A stretch of 64,000 nucleotides of DNA from Streptococcus sanguinis SK1 = NCTC 7863 (lineage in GTDB: Bacteria > Bacillota > Bacilli > Lactobacillales > Streptococcaceae), in assembly GCF_000194945.1 (NCBI RefSeq), contig NZ_GL878509.1:62001-126000 (forward strand). The letters run 5' to 3'. Below are positions 10,420-20,700 of the stretch, piece by piece. A model generated the notes under the pieces. It made no database searches. It saw only the letters and a list, made by a program, of their open reading frames with translations, and was not told the DNA's origin. The position numbers and the translations under genes are program-made. Every line of letters starts with the position of its first letter. Positions within the stretch are counted from its first letter, which is position 1.

Positions 10420-11251
10420 TTAAGGTACCTCCTGTCAACGTGATAAAAACATCTTCCAAAGTTGGTTCGCAGGAATGAATACTGATAACGTTGGACAAAT
10501 CCAAACCACCTTGCAGTTCATCAAAGGTAACTGTCTTCGTCGTCAAATCTTCATATTCTAAACGAACCTTCTTATCTGTATTATACTTTTGGATTATCTC
10601 ATGCGGACTGCCCACTTCGACTAATTTTCCTTTACTTAGCAAGGCCAAGCGATCACACAAGAGGGTAGCTTCTTGCATATCATGAGTCGTCAAAAAAATA
10701 GTTGTCCCCTGAGCTTTTAGTTCTAGCAGTAGTTCATGAATGGTGCGAGAGGTTGACGGATCCAAACCACTGGTTGGCTCATCCAAGAAGAGCAATTTAG
10801 GTCGATTAATCAAGGCGCGAACCAGTAACATGCGCTGCTTCATACCGGTAGATAGTTTTTCAGCCACCTTGTTGCGGCTATCATAGAGTCCCACTTTCCG
10901 GAGAAGTTCATCGACTTCTGTCATCTTAACACCAAAGAGCATAGCATAGGCCTTGAGATTCTTATAAAGTGACATCTTTTCATAAAAACCACTGCCATCG
11001 CTGACAATCCCAATCTGCTCCAGGACTTCTACCTTTAAATCCTCAACCGGTGCAGACAGCACATGAGCTGTCCCAGCATCTGCAGACAACTGACCAGTCA
11101 AAATATTGATAGTCGTGGTTTTACCAGATCCAGATGGTCCTAGGAAGCCAAAAATCTCTCCCTCTTGGATGGAAAAATCGATTCCTGCCAAGGCTTCTTG
11201 TTCCTTGAATTTCTTTTTCAAGCCTTGCACTTCAATAATGGTCTTTTTCAT
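10412..11251 (-). CDS. ABC transporter ATP-binding protein
   Basis: A 279-residue ATPase starting at ATG 11251 (GCGAGG upstream); the open frame extends further upstream but is not family-like. The Walker A is GPSGSGKTT, the signature motif is LSTGMKQR, the Walker B is LLFLDEPTSGLD and the switch His is in LTTHD. The carboxy-terminal extension (LEDVFITLTGG) is typical of drug or antibiotic export ATPases of the DrrA/CcmA type. It pairs with the overlapping permease gene and follows the DUF2812 gene by about 40 nt. Confidence 0.93.
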   Translation of the reverse strand: MKKTIIEVQGLKKKFKEQEALAGIDFSIQEGEIFGFLGPSGSGKTTTINILTGQLSADAGTAHVLSAPVEDLKVEVLEQIGIVSDGSGFYEKMSLYKNLKAYAMLFGVKMTEVDELLRKVGLYDSRNKVAEKLSTGMKQRMLLVRALINRPKLLFLDEPTSGLDPSTSRTIHELLLELKAQGTTIFLTTHDMQEATLLCDRLALLSKGKLVEVGSPHEIIQKYNTDKKVRLEYEDLTTKTVTFDELQGGLDLSNVISIHSCEPTLEDVFITLTGGTLNV

Positions 11252-11292
11252 TGTTTTCCTCGCTTTCACAACAGTATTTAACAAAACTGCAA

Positions 11293-11865
11293 TCAATCTT
11301 TCAGTTCCTGCCTCATTTTCCAAAAACGCAAGGCAATATGGACCAGTTGACAGAACAGAATGAGCAATATGACACAGTCTATTGCTAAGATTGATTTGAA
11401 TAATAGACTTGCTTTCAAACTTTTCTGGGAAATATCTAGAATGAGATAGGTAGTGACACACAAAACCATGATGGCCGGCAAAAATCGCCATACAAGTAAA
11501 CGCTTGACCATTTCTAGCTTAGACCATGCGTCATTATAGATTTCAAGATCGCTGTCTGCATCAAGCTGAGAAAACGGCTTGCGGAAATAAGAAAATTGAT
11601 TAAAGTTTGCAATATGCTCCCAGCCACAATCCTCAAACAGTTGATAATAGGATTCTTGCTCCGCCTTCTTTATGGGGCGAAAATCTAATTGATAGGCCAC
11701 GTCCTGAGGCGGACAGGATTCAAATGTATAACGAACCGCAACAAGAAAGGGAGAATAACTTACTTTTTTCAATTTCCAGCCTTGGCTGTGCATTTGTTTA
11801 AAATAAGCTGCTTCTCTGTCATAGTCTGCAATGGTAAAGATTTTATAGACAATTTTCTTTTCCAT
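11293..11865 (-). CDS. DUF2812 membrane protein
   Basis: A 190-residue protein starting at ATG 11865 (AAGGAGG 7 nt upstream). The amino-terminal half is a soluble DUF2812 domain (KIFTIADYDREAAYFKQMHSQGWKL, FEDCGWEHI). The carboxy-terminal half has two membrane helices (LPAIMVLCVTTYLILDI and SILAIDCVILLILFCQLVHI). Such proteins recur beside PadR regulators and ABC exporters; their role is unknown, and sensing or envelope signalling is a guess. Its ATG overlaps the padR stop as TGATG, giving translational coupling. Confidence 0.8.
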   Translation of the reverse strand: MEKKIVYKIFTIADYDREAAYFKQMHSQGWKLKKVSYSPFLVAVRYTFESCPPQDVAYQLDFRPIKKAEQESYYQLFEDCGWEHIANFNQFSYFRKPFSQLDADSDLEIYNDAWSKLEMVKRLLVWRFLPAIMVLCVTTYLILDISQKSLKASLLFKSILAIDCVILLILFCQLVHIALRFWKMRQELKD

Positions 11866-12188
11866 CAAACTTCCTCCTTACTATTGCGGTAAAGGCGCTC
11901 AATCCGCTGGATTTCCAACTCTAAAATCTGCTTCCCAAGCTCCGTGATAGAATAGAGCTTTCTCTTTTCTTCCTCACGAACAAAGGCAATCAGACCATCT
12001 TTTCCCATCTTTGCCAAGGTTCCGTACATGGTTCCAGGGCTGATAGATAGCTGTCCTTCTGTCAGATCCTTGACTTTTTGAGTAATACTGTAGCCATGCC
12101 TTTCTTTCTGAAGACAGAAGAGGATATAAAAACCTGTCTCTGTCATTGGCACATAGACTCTCCTAAGCTTTTCTGTCAGTCCACTCAT
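11865..12188 (-). CDS. PadR family transcriptional regulator
   Basis: A 107-residue winged-helix repressor of the small PadR type: ETGFYILFCLQKERHGYSIT (helix 1-2), LSISPGTMYGTLAKMGKDGLI (recognition helix and wing) and a carboxy-terminal dimer helix (ELEIQRIERLYRNSKEEV). It is the first gene of the operon with DUF2812 and ABC transporter genes and almost certainly autoregulates it through the palindromic promoter immediately upstream. Confidence 0.93.
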   Translation of the reverse strand: MSGLTEKLRRVYVPMTETGFYILFCLQKERHGYSITQKVKDLTEGQLSISPGTMYGTLAKMGKDGLIAFVREEEKRKLYSITELGKQILELEIQRIERLYRNSKEEV

Positions 12189-12212
12189 CTTTTTATCTCA
12201 CTTTCACCTCGA

Positions 12213-12263
12213 TATATCGAACCTTGATATAAAAATTATATCGCAGTTCGATATAGTTGTCAA
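12213..12263 (-). promoter_or_regulatory. padR operon promoter with nested palindromic operator
   Basis: The minus strand has a consensus promoter, TTGACA (12258-12263), 17 nt, TATAAT (12235-12240). Superimposed are a perfect outer inverted repeat TATATCGAAC/GTTCGATATA (12213-12222 and 12246-12255) and an inner one, GATATA/TATATC (12226-12231 and 12237-12242). The outer left arm also lies within the palindrome TCGATATATCGA. The operator covers the spacer, the -10 box and the start site, as expected for repression by PadR. Confidence 0.85.
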
Positions 12264-12376
12264 GGATTTATAAATATTTTTTTACAAAAAGTAATTCATT
12301 TTTATCTATCAATACTTGCAGCTGATTTGATCAGAAGCTAAAAGGATTAGAGACCTGCATCCTGATAAATCAGCAT

Positions 12377-12400
12377 AAAAAAAGCCAGGAACACCTGACT
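12377..12400 (-). terminator. Terminator after the LD-carboxypeptidase-like gene
   Basis: The minus strand reads AGTCAGG-TGTT-CCTGGCT followed by seven T residues, just past the stop at 12408. Confidence 0.88.
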
Positions 12401-12407
12401 TACTTAT

Positions 12408-13196
12408 TTATTTTCCTGCTTCCTTGAGCAGGGCGATGTATTCTTCCAGAACCAGATTGTGCTTCTGCATATACTGGGCATTCTCCACACCGACATAGCG
12501 GTAATGCCAATTCTCAAAGTCAACTCCGGTAATATCACTCTTGCCATCCGGATAGCGAAGGACAAAACCATACTGGGGAGCTAGCTCCGCAATCTTGGCA
12601 GCCAATTCATCCTCCTGACCTTCTGGTGCGCTCATATCAATAGCCAAGCCCGTTTGATGCTCGCTGGCTCCTGGAAGCTGCACCTGCTTCAGCACGATGC
12701 TGACTGCTTCTTCATTTGACAAGCCTTTGGCGACTTCCCCAGCAACTTTTTCGTTATAGAGCTCCTCCTGCTCCGCTCGGCTGCGATAGCCAGAGATTAG
12801 AGTTTCTTCAGGAGCTATCGCCTGGGCTGCTGCTAGGAATTGCCGAGTATTTTCAGCAATGCGGCTGTCCACCTGCACCTCTCCAATCTGAGTCAGTTCA
12901 GGTGTCTTTTCTTCTTGCTGGTTGTCTCGATTGACCAATATCAAATTCCAATCAGTAGAAGAAACCTTGGGCAAATCAGACTGCGAGCTCTCTGAGCCAG
13001 AAGAGCCTTTCGTAGCAGAACTGCTAGATGAACCCGAAAACTGAATCTTTGCAAGCAGATCTTGTAACAAGGACGGACGGAAATAAATCACCGTCCCTCC
13101 AGCTACTAGACACAAGACGATTAACAATAAAAACGTTAACCCAATCTTCTTAGACTTCGATTTTCTCTTTTCTTTGCGATGTTTAGCGCGCTTCAA
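12408..13196 (-). CDS. D,D-/L,D-carboxypeptidase, VanY/LdcB (M15B) family
   Basis: A 262-residue extracytoplasmic enzyme that trims peptidoglycan stem peptides. A basic amino terminus precedes one membrane anchor (IGLTFLLLIVLCLVAGGTVIYF), then a Ser-rich linker and the M15B domain with SGYRSRAEQ, the zinc ligands in GASEHQTGLAIDMS (His and Asp) and ENWHYRYVG. There is no lipobox Cys, so it is anchored as a type II membrane protein. The start is TTG 13196, preceded by GGAGG with 6-nt spacing and lying inside the end of the upstream phosphatase gene (14-nt overlap). The pneumococcal relative is DacB/LdcB, an L,D-carboxypeptidase acting on tetrapeptides. Confidence 0.88.
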   Translation of the reverse strand: MKRAKHRKEKRKSKSKKIGLTFLLLIVLCLVAGGTVIYFRPSLLQDLLAKIQFSGSSSSSATKGSSGSESSQSDLPKVSSTDWNLILVNRDNQQEEKTPELTQIGEVQVDSRIAENTRQFLAAAQAIAPEETLISGYRSRAEQEELYNEKVAGEVAKGLSNEEAVSIVLKQVQLPGASEHQTGLAIDMSAPEGQEDELAAKIAELAPQYGFVLRYPDGKSDITGVDFENWHYRYVGVENAQYMQKHNLVLEEYIALLKEAGK

Positions 13197-13881
13197 CTTC
13201 TTCCTCCATTACTTTGGCACCGGCCTCTCGATAAGACATGTCTCCGACGCAAGCTACTGTGAATTTACCGTCTTCATAGTCTACAACCGTCACACTGCCA
13301 TTGTCCAAACCATGAGGCCGAGTTCGATTGATTAGATAGACAAAGGTTCCGATGGTCATGCCGTGGCTGACTACAAGAGCATTGCCACCACCAGTAGCTT
13401 CCAACTCCTCAGCTATGGCTGAAAAGCCTTCCCAAATTCGGCCGCTAAGCTTTTCCCAATTTTCTGCCCAGCCTGCTGTATCGACTTCTACAAGGCCTTC
13501 TGCCAACTCAGCATAGCTAAGCTGATGAACATGCTCAATATTGAAAACCCGGGGCATCACACCCATAAAGAGCTCTCCATCATAACCACCATCAAAACTG
13601 CCAAAGCACCATTCGCGAATCCGTTTGTCAAAGGTATAAGGAATCTGATCTGTCAGGCCCAGTTCCTCTAGAATAATGCCCATGGTCTGAATAGTCCGGC
13701 CGCTGTCGCTGGAGCGGGCCAATTTGAAATCAAGTCCAGCTTCTCTCAAGCCAATGCCCAACTCATGAATGCCACGTTCCCCAACTTCAGTCAAAGGGGT
13801 ATCAGACCAGCCTTGAGCTCGACCGATAGTATTAAACATGGTTTTGCCATGACGAACCAAGTATAATCTTGTTTTTGCCAT
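13183..13881 (-). CDS. Histidine phosphatase family protein (copy 2)
   Basis: A 232-residue phosphoglycerate-mutase-like phosphatase. The catalytic His lies in YLVRHGKTMFN; further motifs are SDSGRTIQTM, the acid/base region REWCFGSFDGG and the second His in VVSHGMTIGTFVY. The substrate is unknown; a phosphosugar or nucleotide phosphatase is more likely than true phosphoglycerate mutase because the family's long inserts are absent. It is closely similar to the next gene upstream. GGAGG precedes ATG 13881. The LD-carboxypeptidase start overlaps its 3' end. Confidence 0.9.
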   Translation of the reverse strand: MAKTRLYLVRHGKTMFNTIGRAQGWSDTPLTEVGERGIHELGIGLREAGLDFKLARSSDSGRTIQTMGIILEELGLTDQIPYTFDKRIREWCFGSFDGGYDGELFMGVMPRVFNIEHVHQLSYAELAEGLVEVDTAGWAENWEKLSGRIWEGFSAIAEELEATGGGNALVVSHGMTIGTFVYLINRTRPHGLDNGSVTVVDYEDGKFTVACVGDMSYREAGAKVMEEEVEAR

Positions 13882-13952
13882 TTCATTTCCTCCGTTGTTC
13901 TTTTCACATTATACCATTTTATGAAGAAATTGGCGCCATCTGGCTTTCAAAG

Positions 13953-13980
13953 CAAAAAGCAGGAGTCTCAAAACTCCCGC
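13953..13980 (-). terminator. Terminator between the two phosphatase genes
   Basis: The minus strand reads GCGGGAGT, a short loop, ACTCCTGC and then TTTTTGC, directly after the stop at 13981. It separates the two paralogous genes transcriptionally. Confidence 0.75.
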
Positions 13981-14682
13981 TCATTCTTGATTTTCTCGGT
14001 CCAATATAGCTGCGCCGATCTGACGGTAAGACACATCGCCCAGAGCTTGAATGCTGAAGCGACCATTTTCATACTCCAACACTGTGACACTGCCATTGTC
14101 GACATTAGGATTTTTCGTGATATTCTCATCAACCAGATAAGCCAAAGTACCAATGGTCATGCTGTGGCTGACGACCAGAGCATTGCCACCGCCAGAGGAC
14201 TCCACCTCTCTAGCAATGGCTTCAAATCCTTCTAAAATCCGACCGCTAAGCTTGTCCCAAGGCTCAGCCCAGCCAGCCGAATCCACTTCTACCAGACCAT
14301 TCGCCAAATCCGGCCAACTGAGCTCTTTGTAATTATCTGTCTCAAGAACTCGTGGGATAACGCCATGAAAGAGCTCACCCCCATAGGCACCATCAAAACT
14401 TCCGAAACACCACTCCCGGATGCGCTTGTCATAGCGATAGGGAATCTGGCCAGTCAAACCCAGCTCCTCTAGGATAATCCCCATGGTCTGAATGGTCCTG
14501 CCGCTATCACTGGAAAAAGCCTTGATAAAAGGCAAGCCAGACTCTCGCAATCCGATACCCAGCTCACGAATACCGCGCTCGCCTTCGGCAGTCAGCGGCG
14601 TATCAGACCAGCCCTGTGCCCGGCCGATAGTATTAAACATGGTCTTGCCATGACGGATAACATAGAGTCTTGTTTTGGACAT
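13981..14682 (-). CDS. Histidine phosphatase family protein (copy 1)
   Basis: A 233-residue paralogue of the gene at 13183-13881. It shares RHGKTMFNTIGRAQGWSDTP, SSDSGRTIQTMGIILEELGL, IREWCFGSFDGAYG and VVSHSMTIGTLAYL. The residue after the second catalytic His differs (HSM here, HGM in copy 2). AGAGG lies just before ATG 14682. This is a tandem duplication with divergence mostly in the middle and the carboxy terminus; the substrates are unknown. Confidence 0.9.
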   Translation of the reverse strand: MSKTRLYVIRHGKTMFNTIGRAQGWSDTPLTAEGERGIRELGIGLRESGLPFIKAFSSDSGRTIQTMGIILEELGLTGQIPYRYDKRIREWCFGSFDGAYGGELFHGVIPRVLETDNYKELSWPDLANGLVEVDSAGWAEPWDKLSGRILEGFEAIAREVESSGGGNALVVSHSMTIGTLAYLVDENITKNPNVDNGSVTVLEYENGRFSIQALGDVSYRQIGAAILDRENQE

Positions 14683-14744
14683 AGTTTACCTCTTTTATTT
14701 TTGTTTGTTGTAGTAAATTTTGAAAAAGGCCTTCGAATTCTTTA

Positions 14745-14815
14745 GGATAAAGAAGAGGGAGAAGTCAGTTCTCCGCTATGATGGACAGCGGCTCACCGTG
14801 AAGCCGGCATCTAAT
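14745..14815 (-). other. Structured gap upstream of the phosphatase pair
   Basis: Three short stem-loops follow the stop of the 14819 gene on the minus strand: GGCT/AGCC, CCGCT/AGCGG and GGAGAA/TTCTCC, the last followed by a pyrimidine-rich tract. They may form a weak terminator or a processing region. Confidence 0.35.
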
Positions 14816-14818
14816 CAA

Positions 14819-15715
14819 CTATAGAGACTTAATATGAACTTTGACGGCACTGACACACCCAAGAATAATGTACAGATAATGGAGCCAATAATTAAGACCA
14901 AACTGTCCGGATAAAGCGGCTTTATTAATAGCGATAACGGCTTGCAAAATATGGCCTTCCCCCTGATAAAAAGAATTAGCATAACCGATTTGAACAGCTA
15001 AAAAGCTCATCGTTAAAGTAAAAAAGAAACTTGCCACAATGCCTAAAACAGAAATCCCTTTTACAAACTTTTCATAGCAAGCAATGCTAAATAGCAGTGT
15101 AAAACCTGATATGAAGCCCATGGCCAAGGATGCACCTGTCAGGAAGAAGACAAGGCATGCACCAAACAAACTAGTCAAGAAAGCCCCGACAATCCCCAGG
15201 AAATAATGTATTTTCTGCGGACTTTGATGAGGAAGGGAGCGCTTTGTCACCTTATCCTGTGAGATGGAAATCATTCGCTCATAGCTAGATGGCGTGAGAT
15301 AGAGCCAATCTCCTTTGAACTGATACAGGTCCACATCTCCAGTTTCACCGGTTTTCTCACAGGCGCTGACCAGCCCTTGTTCCTCAAAGTAGCGGGTGCA
15401 ATCTTCGATAGCCTCCTCCAAAATATCCGGCAGCAAATCTCGGTCTTGATTAGCCAAAATCTGACAGGCTAGGCTATAGCCAGCTCTCTCAAAATCAATC
15501 AAGACCTCGGAATCGTTGATCAGAGCTTCTAAGGTATCTCGACCAATATAACCCTGCTCACATCTGACTGAAAAGAAAATCGCAAATTCATCGCCATCTG
15601 TTATGGTCTCTAGATAAAAAGCATAATCTCTTCTACAGCCATATATAATTCCGCTCTCTTTATCAAAATCCAAACCTAAATCAAGGGCCAGCTCAGCTAG
15701 CTCTCTTTTATTCAT
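14819..15715 (-). CDS. Membrane protein of unknown function
   Basis: A 298-residue protein. Residues 1-165 are soluble and acidic and carry the motif GIIYGCRRDYAFYLE. Residues 170-298 hold about four membrane helices (YFLGIVGAFLTSLFGACLVFFL, GFISGFTLLFSIACYEKF, SVLGIVASFFFTLTMSFLAV and the terminal LHYLYIILGCVSAV). No catalytic motif or family is recognised. It begins at ATG 15715 with AAGGAG 11 nt upstream and stands alone between longer gaps. Confidence 0.7.
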   Translation of the reverse strand: MNKRELAELALDLGLDFDKESGIIYGCRRDYAFYLETITDGDEFAIFFSVRCEQGYIGRDTLEALINDSEVLIDFERAGYSLACQILANQDRDLLPDILEEAIEDCTRYFEEQGLVSACEKTGETGDVDLYQFKGDWLYLTPSSYERMISISQDKVTKRSLPHQSPQKIHYFLGIVGAFLTSLFGACLVFFLTGASLAMGFISGFTLLFSIACYEKFVKGISVLGIVASFFFTLTMSFLAVQIGYANSFYQGEGHILQAVIAINKAALSGQFGLNYWLHYLYIILGCVSAVKVHIKSL

Positions 15716-15847
15716 AACCTAAACAATCTCCTTATAATCTCCTACATTTCAAGCATCCAGCTAGACTCAATCCCGCAAACCCCTACTCGGAAACTGAATA
15801 GCTGTCCTTTATAATGCTTTCTTAAAAGCTGTTTCAAATCTAGCTTT

Positions 15848-17185
15848 TTAATTTTTAAAGCTGTGAATAGGCGCTGGAATTTGACCGCCCCGCGCGATAA
15901 AGGCTGCTGACGAAGCCTGATTGACCTTCATGACCGGAGCTGTTCCCAAGAGCCCGCCAAATTCAATCATATCACCTTCCTTGCCCTTCGGAATAATCCG
16001 CACAGCTGTCGTCTTCTGATTGATAACGCCAATCGCTGCCTCATCCGCAATCATGGCTGCGATGGTTTCAGCTGGTGTCGTCTCTGGAATGGCAATCATA
16101 TCCAAACCTACCGAGCAGATAGCTGTCATAGCTTCTAGCTTTTCTAGATTGAGCGAGCCGTTTTGCACAGCCGCAATCATTCCCTCGTCTTCTGAAACAG
16201 GAATGAAAGCACCAGATAGACCACCAACCTGATTGCAGGCCATAACACCGCCTTTTTTGACTTGGTCATTGAGTAAGGCAAGCGCCGCCGTCGTACCATG
16301 AGTACCGACTGTTTCTAAGCCCATTTCTTCTAAGACACGGGCCACTGAATCCCCGACCGCCGGTGTTGGAGCCAGACTCAAGTCAACAATCCCGAACTTG
16401 ACGCCCAGACGCTGGCTGGCCATCTGACCGACTAACTGACCGATACGGGTGATTTTGAAGGCTGTTTTCTTGACTGTTTCAGCCACCACGTCAAAGCTCT
16501 CACCACGGACCTTTTCCAGAGCTCGCTTGACAACACCCGGCCCAGAAACACCGACATTGATGACCACATCTGCTTCACCGACACCATGGAAGGCGCCCGC
16601 CATGAAAGGATTATCCTCCACCGCATTGGCAAAGACGACTAGCTTGGCCGCACCCATGTCAGAAAGCTGGGCCGTTTCCTTGATAATCCGCCCCATATCC
16701 GCAACCGCCGTCATGTTAATACCTGTCTTGGTCGAGCCGATATTGACAGAGGAGCAGACCTTATCCGTCTCAGCCAAAGCACGTGGAATAGAATTAATGA
16801 GGATTTCATCCCCTTTTTGATAGCCCTTTTGAACCAAGGCAGAGAAACCACCGATAAAGTCAACACCGATTTCCTTGGCTGCCTTGTCTAAAGCCTTGGC
16901 CAACGGAACATAGTCACTGCTGTCTGTCGCTGCCCCAATCAGAGAAATCGGAGTCACTGAGACCCGCTTATTGACGATGGGAATCCCAAGCTCTGCAGCA
17001 ATTTCATCCCCAACTGCCACCAGGTCTTTCGCTTTGGTCGTGATTTTTTGGTAAATCTTCTCCGCTGCCCGTTCAATATCTGTGTCGATACAGTCTAAGA
17101 GTGAAATGCCCATGGTGATGGTCCGAATATCAAAATTCTGCTCCTCAATCATGGCAATGGTTTCTGTTACTTGTCTAATATCCAT
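15848..17185 (-). CDS. UPF0210 / DUF711 family protein
   Basis: A 445-residue protein of the widespread DUF711 (PFL-like) family. Conserved stretches are [59 protein letters not shown] and [21 protein letters not shown]. The biochemical role of the family is not established. AAGGAG precedes ATG 17185, 10 nt after the stop of the ACT-domain gene. The two genes form a conserved pair in Gram-positive bacteria, suggesting that the ACT protein regulates it. Confidence 0.93.
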   Translation of the reverse strand: MDIRQVTETIAMIEEQNFDIRTITMGISLLDCIDTDIERAAEKIYQKITTKAKDLVAVGDEIAAELGIPIVNKRVSVTPISLIGAATDSSDYVPLAKALDKAAKEIGVDFIGGFSALVQKGYQKGDEILINSIPRALAETDKVCSSVNIGSTKTGINMTAVADMGRIIKETAQLSDMGAAKLVVFANAVEDNPFMAGAFHGVGEADVVINVGVSGPGVVKRALEKVRGESFDVVAETVKKTAFKITRIGQLVGQMASQRLGVKFGIVDLSLAPTPAVGDSVARVLEEMGLETVGTHGTTAALALLNDQVKKGGVMACNQVGGLSGAFIPVSEDEGMIAAVQNGSLNLEKLEAMTAICSVGLDMIAIPETTPAETIAAMIADEAAIGVINQKTTAVRIIPKGKEGDMIEFGGLLGTAPVMKVNQASSAAFIARGGQIPAPIHSFKN

Positions 17186-17195
17186 CCTTCACTCC

Positions 17196-17462
17196 TTAGA
17201 TATTGTACATGGCATCAAAAATAGCTGCGCTTTGAATGTTGATTTTGACATTGAGCTCTTGTCCGAAAGCTTCAAACTCATTGCGAAGGGCCGTAAAATC
17301 TTGCTTTTCATCACTTGATACCAAGGCCATCATGGTAAAATATTCCTCCAAAACGGTTTGGGAAATATCGTCAATATTCAGCCCCAGCTCCGCAATTTTA
17401 GTGGAAACTCCGGCTACAATCCCTGTTTTATCTTTTCCGACAACGGTAATAATTGCTTTCAT
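17196..17462 (-). CDS. ACT domain protein, UPF0237 family
   Basis: An 88-residue stand-alone ACT domain: MKAIITVVGKDKTGIVAGVS, then the helix TKIAELGLNIDDISQTVL and the strand EYFTMMALV. ACT domains bind small ligands, often amino acids, and act as regulatory subunits. ATG 17462 has GGAG just upstream and matches the family start. It is the first gene of a two-gene operon with the DUF711 protein. Confidence 0.93.
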   Translation of the reverse strand: MKAIITVVGKDKTGIVAGVSTKIAELGLNIDDISQTVLEEYFTMMALVSSDEKQDFTALRNEFEAFGQELNVKINIQSAAIFDAMYNI

Positions 17463-17653
17463 GCTTGGCTCCAATCATTTTTAGTTTGTCTCATTGTAGC
17501 ATAAATTCGAGGATTTTGTATACTATTTCAGAAAATAAAGACAGAAGGTTCGGATATTGCAAATAGCGCTCGAAACAAGGAAAATTCTCCTACGCTCAGC
17601 AATTCATCTGAGAGACCATTTTGGGCAACTTTGTATGTTTTTTCTATTTTCAT

Positions 17654-17682
17654 TTGAAAGCGCTTTCGATATTTGTTATACT
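17654..17682 (+). promoter_or_regulatory. Promoter of the M14 surface carboxypeptidase with overlapping cre box
   Basis: The -35 TTGAAA (17654-17659) and -10 TATACT (17677-17682) are 17 nt apart. The -35 is embedded in TTGAAAGCGCTTTCGA (17654-17669), a near-perfect cre palindrome. CcpA bound here would block RNA polymerase, so the gene should be repressed on preferred sugars. Confidence 0.85.
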
Positions 17683-17717
17683 AAATATAGAATATTTTAC
17701 ACAAAGGAGATTTCCTA

Positions 17718-20700
17718 ATGAACGATTCATACAAGAAGCGTCTCTATACTCAGGTCTTGAGTTTATCAGCCGCTGTATTGATGGCTGTCTTAGCTCAGGG
17801 CAAGGCCGCAGCTGACCAGCAGAACAGCACTGAGTCACAGCCAGCCGCCAATCAGATAGAGGCTGTAACTCCTGCGACAGAAGCTGCTCCAAATCAGACA
17901 GGAGAAAAAGAGCAGGCTCCTGCTCCTGCAGCGGACAATCCAGCTGTCTCTGCAGCAGCTCAAACAAGAGCAGCTGCTTCTGAAGAAGCCAAGACACAGC
18001 TAGCTGACAGCACTGTCTATATGTCCGAGCCTGCAGAGCTCAAGGAAACCGTCCAAGGACAGGCTTCTCAGGCGGGCAAACTGACCTGGACTCTGGACAA
18101 TAAACCGATTGCCGACTGGAAAACCTGGAACATGGACAGCGGCACCTTTACCGGCCAACCCTTTGTCACAATTGAGGAAAAGGCTGACGGGAACAATCTT
18201 CATCTGAATCTGCAGTTTCAAAAGCTTTTCGGAGACGATCTCAGCCTGCGCTCTCCCCATAATATCCGCCGGACCTATCGAAACTTCATTGGCAGCCATG
18301 AACTGATCGGTACGAGCCAGGACTTGAGCTTGACCATTCGCAAAAATATCGTCTTGCGTCCTTATGAAGACTTTCACAGCCATGAAGAGATGCTGGCATC
18401 TATCGAAAAGAGCAGACAGGACGCCAAGACCGATCGCTTGGTACAGATTGAGAACATTGGAAAGAGCGCTCAGGGCCGCGATATCAAGCTGGGTATCATC
18501 AGTTCTGACCAAAAGAGCATCGACGACTACCTCAGCACAACTAATCCGCAGGCCTTGACCAAACCAGCAGAAATGCTGGCAGCTCTCAAAAATGGCAACT
18601 TAGACTATAAACTGCCTGTGCTCATTAACAACACCCACGCCGATGAACAGCCTGCTATTGATATTATCACAGGTCTCTTTAAAACTTTTGCAACTAAAGA
18701 CCAAGTCAGCTTCAAAACAACCGCTGCCGATGGTTCTGAAAAACTTGTCACTCTCAAAATCCAAGATTTACTGAAGAAGTTTATCTTTCTCTTTGACTTT
18801 ACGGAGAATCCTGACGGCGATGTCCTCAACACTCGGGCTCTGGCCAATGGACTTGACCCTAACCGTGATACTGGCTACCAAGCCAATCCTGAAACCCGTA
18901 CTGTTGCTGGATTGATTAACAAATGGAACCCAATTGCCCTCTATGATATCCACGGATTTGTCAAGGAATTCCTGATTGAGCCGGCAACCCCGCCTCACGA
19001 TCCTAACTTTGAATATGACCTTTTAGCTGACCTCATGCTGGACAATGCCCATCATATGGGACGGGCCGGCGTTGCCAACTCTGGCTACGACAAATACATC
19101 ATTCCAAAACTGGACTGGGGAGACGGATGGGACGATTCCTTCTCCGGCTACACAGCGGTTTATTCTATGTACCATGGCATCCTGGGACATACCATCGAAA
19201 TTCCGGAGGGCAATCAAGAGTCCTACAAGGCTGGATATTATGCAGTTCTAGGAGGCCTTGACTATCTAGCTCAGAACCCAGATAAACTCATGGAGATGCG
19301 TCTCAACTTCTACCTGCGCGGCATCAATAAAGTCGAAGATCCTAAGGCAGAAAATGAACTCGTCGGACCTGATGGTCAGGTCGTAGGCCGGATTAAAAAA
19401 GGCCAGGAAAAATTCTTCCCAGACTACTATGTCATCCCAATGGGAGTGGACAAGGACAACGATACCCAAGAAGCCTTTAATATGATTGACTATTTCAAGC
19501 GCAACGGTGTCCTGGTCAAAGAACTCAAGGAAGACAGCGGCAACTATAAAAAAGGCGATTTGGTTGTCGATATGGCGCAGGCTAAGCGTGGCTATGCCAA
19601 CCATGTCCTCTACAAAGGCTCAAATGAATCCAAGTGGGCTGCCATGTATGCGGAATTGGTCGTCAATTTCCCTGATATGAAAGGATTCAAAGCCCAGCCA
19701 GTCTTTGGCGACAAGCTCTTTGAAGGCAAGTTAGGCGACGTGACAGCTCTCCGTGCTGCACGTACCAGTCAGGTTGATTATAAAGCGCCTTATTACGTCA
19801 TTGCCAATACGTCTGAAAGTGCCGTTAAGGCCGTCAATCAAGCTCTTGCAGAAGGCAAAAAGGTCTATCTGACAGACGACGGCTATATTGTTGATACGCC
19901 GACCTTTACCAGCCTTCTGGATCACTATGCCATTTACGGTGATGCTCTCTATAAGATTCCACAGGGACCAACTCTGAAGCCTCTCAAGGTCTACGCACCG
20001 CCACATCAGTTTTACTGGGCAGGTATGGACTCGCCAGCTCACACTGCTTTAGCTCTGAAAAATATGGGCTTTGAAATCGTTGACAGCCCAGAAGAAGCGG
20101 ACGTCATCGTCCTTGAAAGCAACAACTATGACAAGTCTCTTGTCGGACTTAAGCCAACCATCGTCGTCGGAGGCTCTGCTATGCAGCGCTTGGAAAAACT
20201 AGGAATCCTAGATGGATTTGACGCTGAGCGCTTCAAGAACGGCAGTGACTACGAGGGCTTGATGAAGGCCATTATACAAGACCAAGACCCGCTGACCAGC
20301 GGCTACAAGAAGGATGGACTCTTTTACTCCAACTCTGGTAACTGGATTGCTAAGATTCCTGCCAATTTTAGGACTCTTGCCAGCATTGCCGGAAGTGACT
20401 TCTATATCGCTGGCTGGTGGCCTGGCAATGAACAGCTGGCCAACAAAGTCGTAGCAATTGCCGGTACTTATAAAGAACAGCCTCTCTTTGTCTATGCTGG
20501 CAATCCGACTAACCGCCTTCACCCTGTTCATTTCTACCGCTGGATTTCCAATGCTATCTTTGGCAGCCAGTTGGCCGAGCTGACTGACTTGTCAAGTCCT
20601 GCGACACCTGACCCAACCTACCAAGCTCCAAGTCAGACTGTCCTTGACTGGAAGCCTGCTACAGTGAATCCACCAGCTCAAACGGTAGTCCTGACCTACA

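Noticed and set aside
14745..14815. Possible third copy of the dnaJ/pnp intergenic repeat
   Set aside because: It has hairpins but lacks the TTTAGGTCG..TTCAGTT block and the block order.
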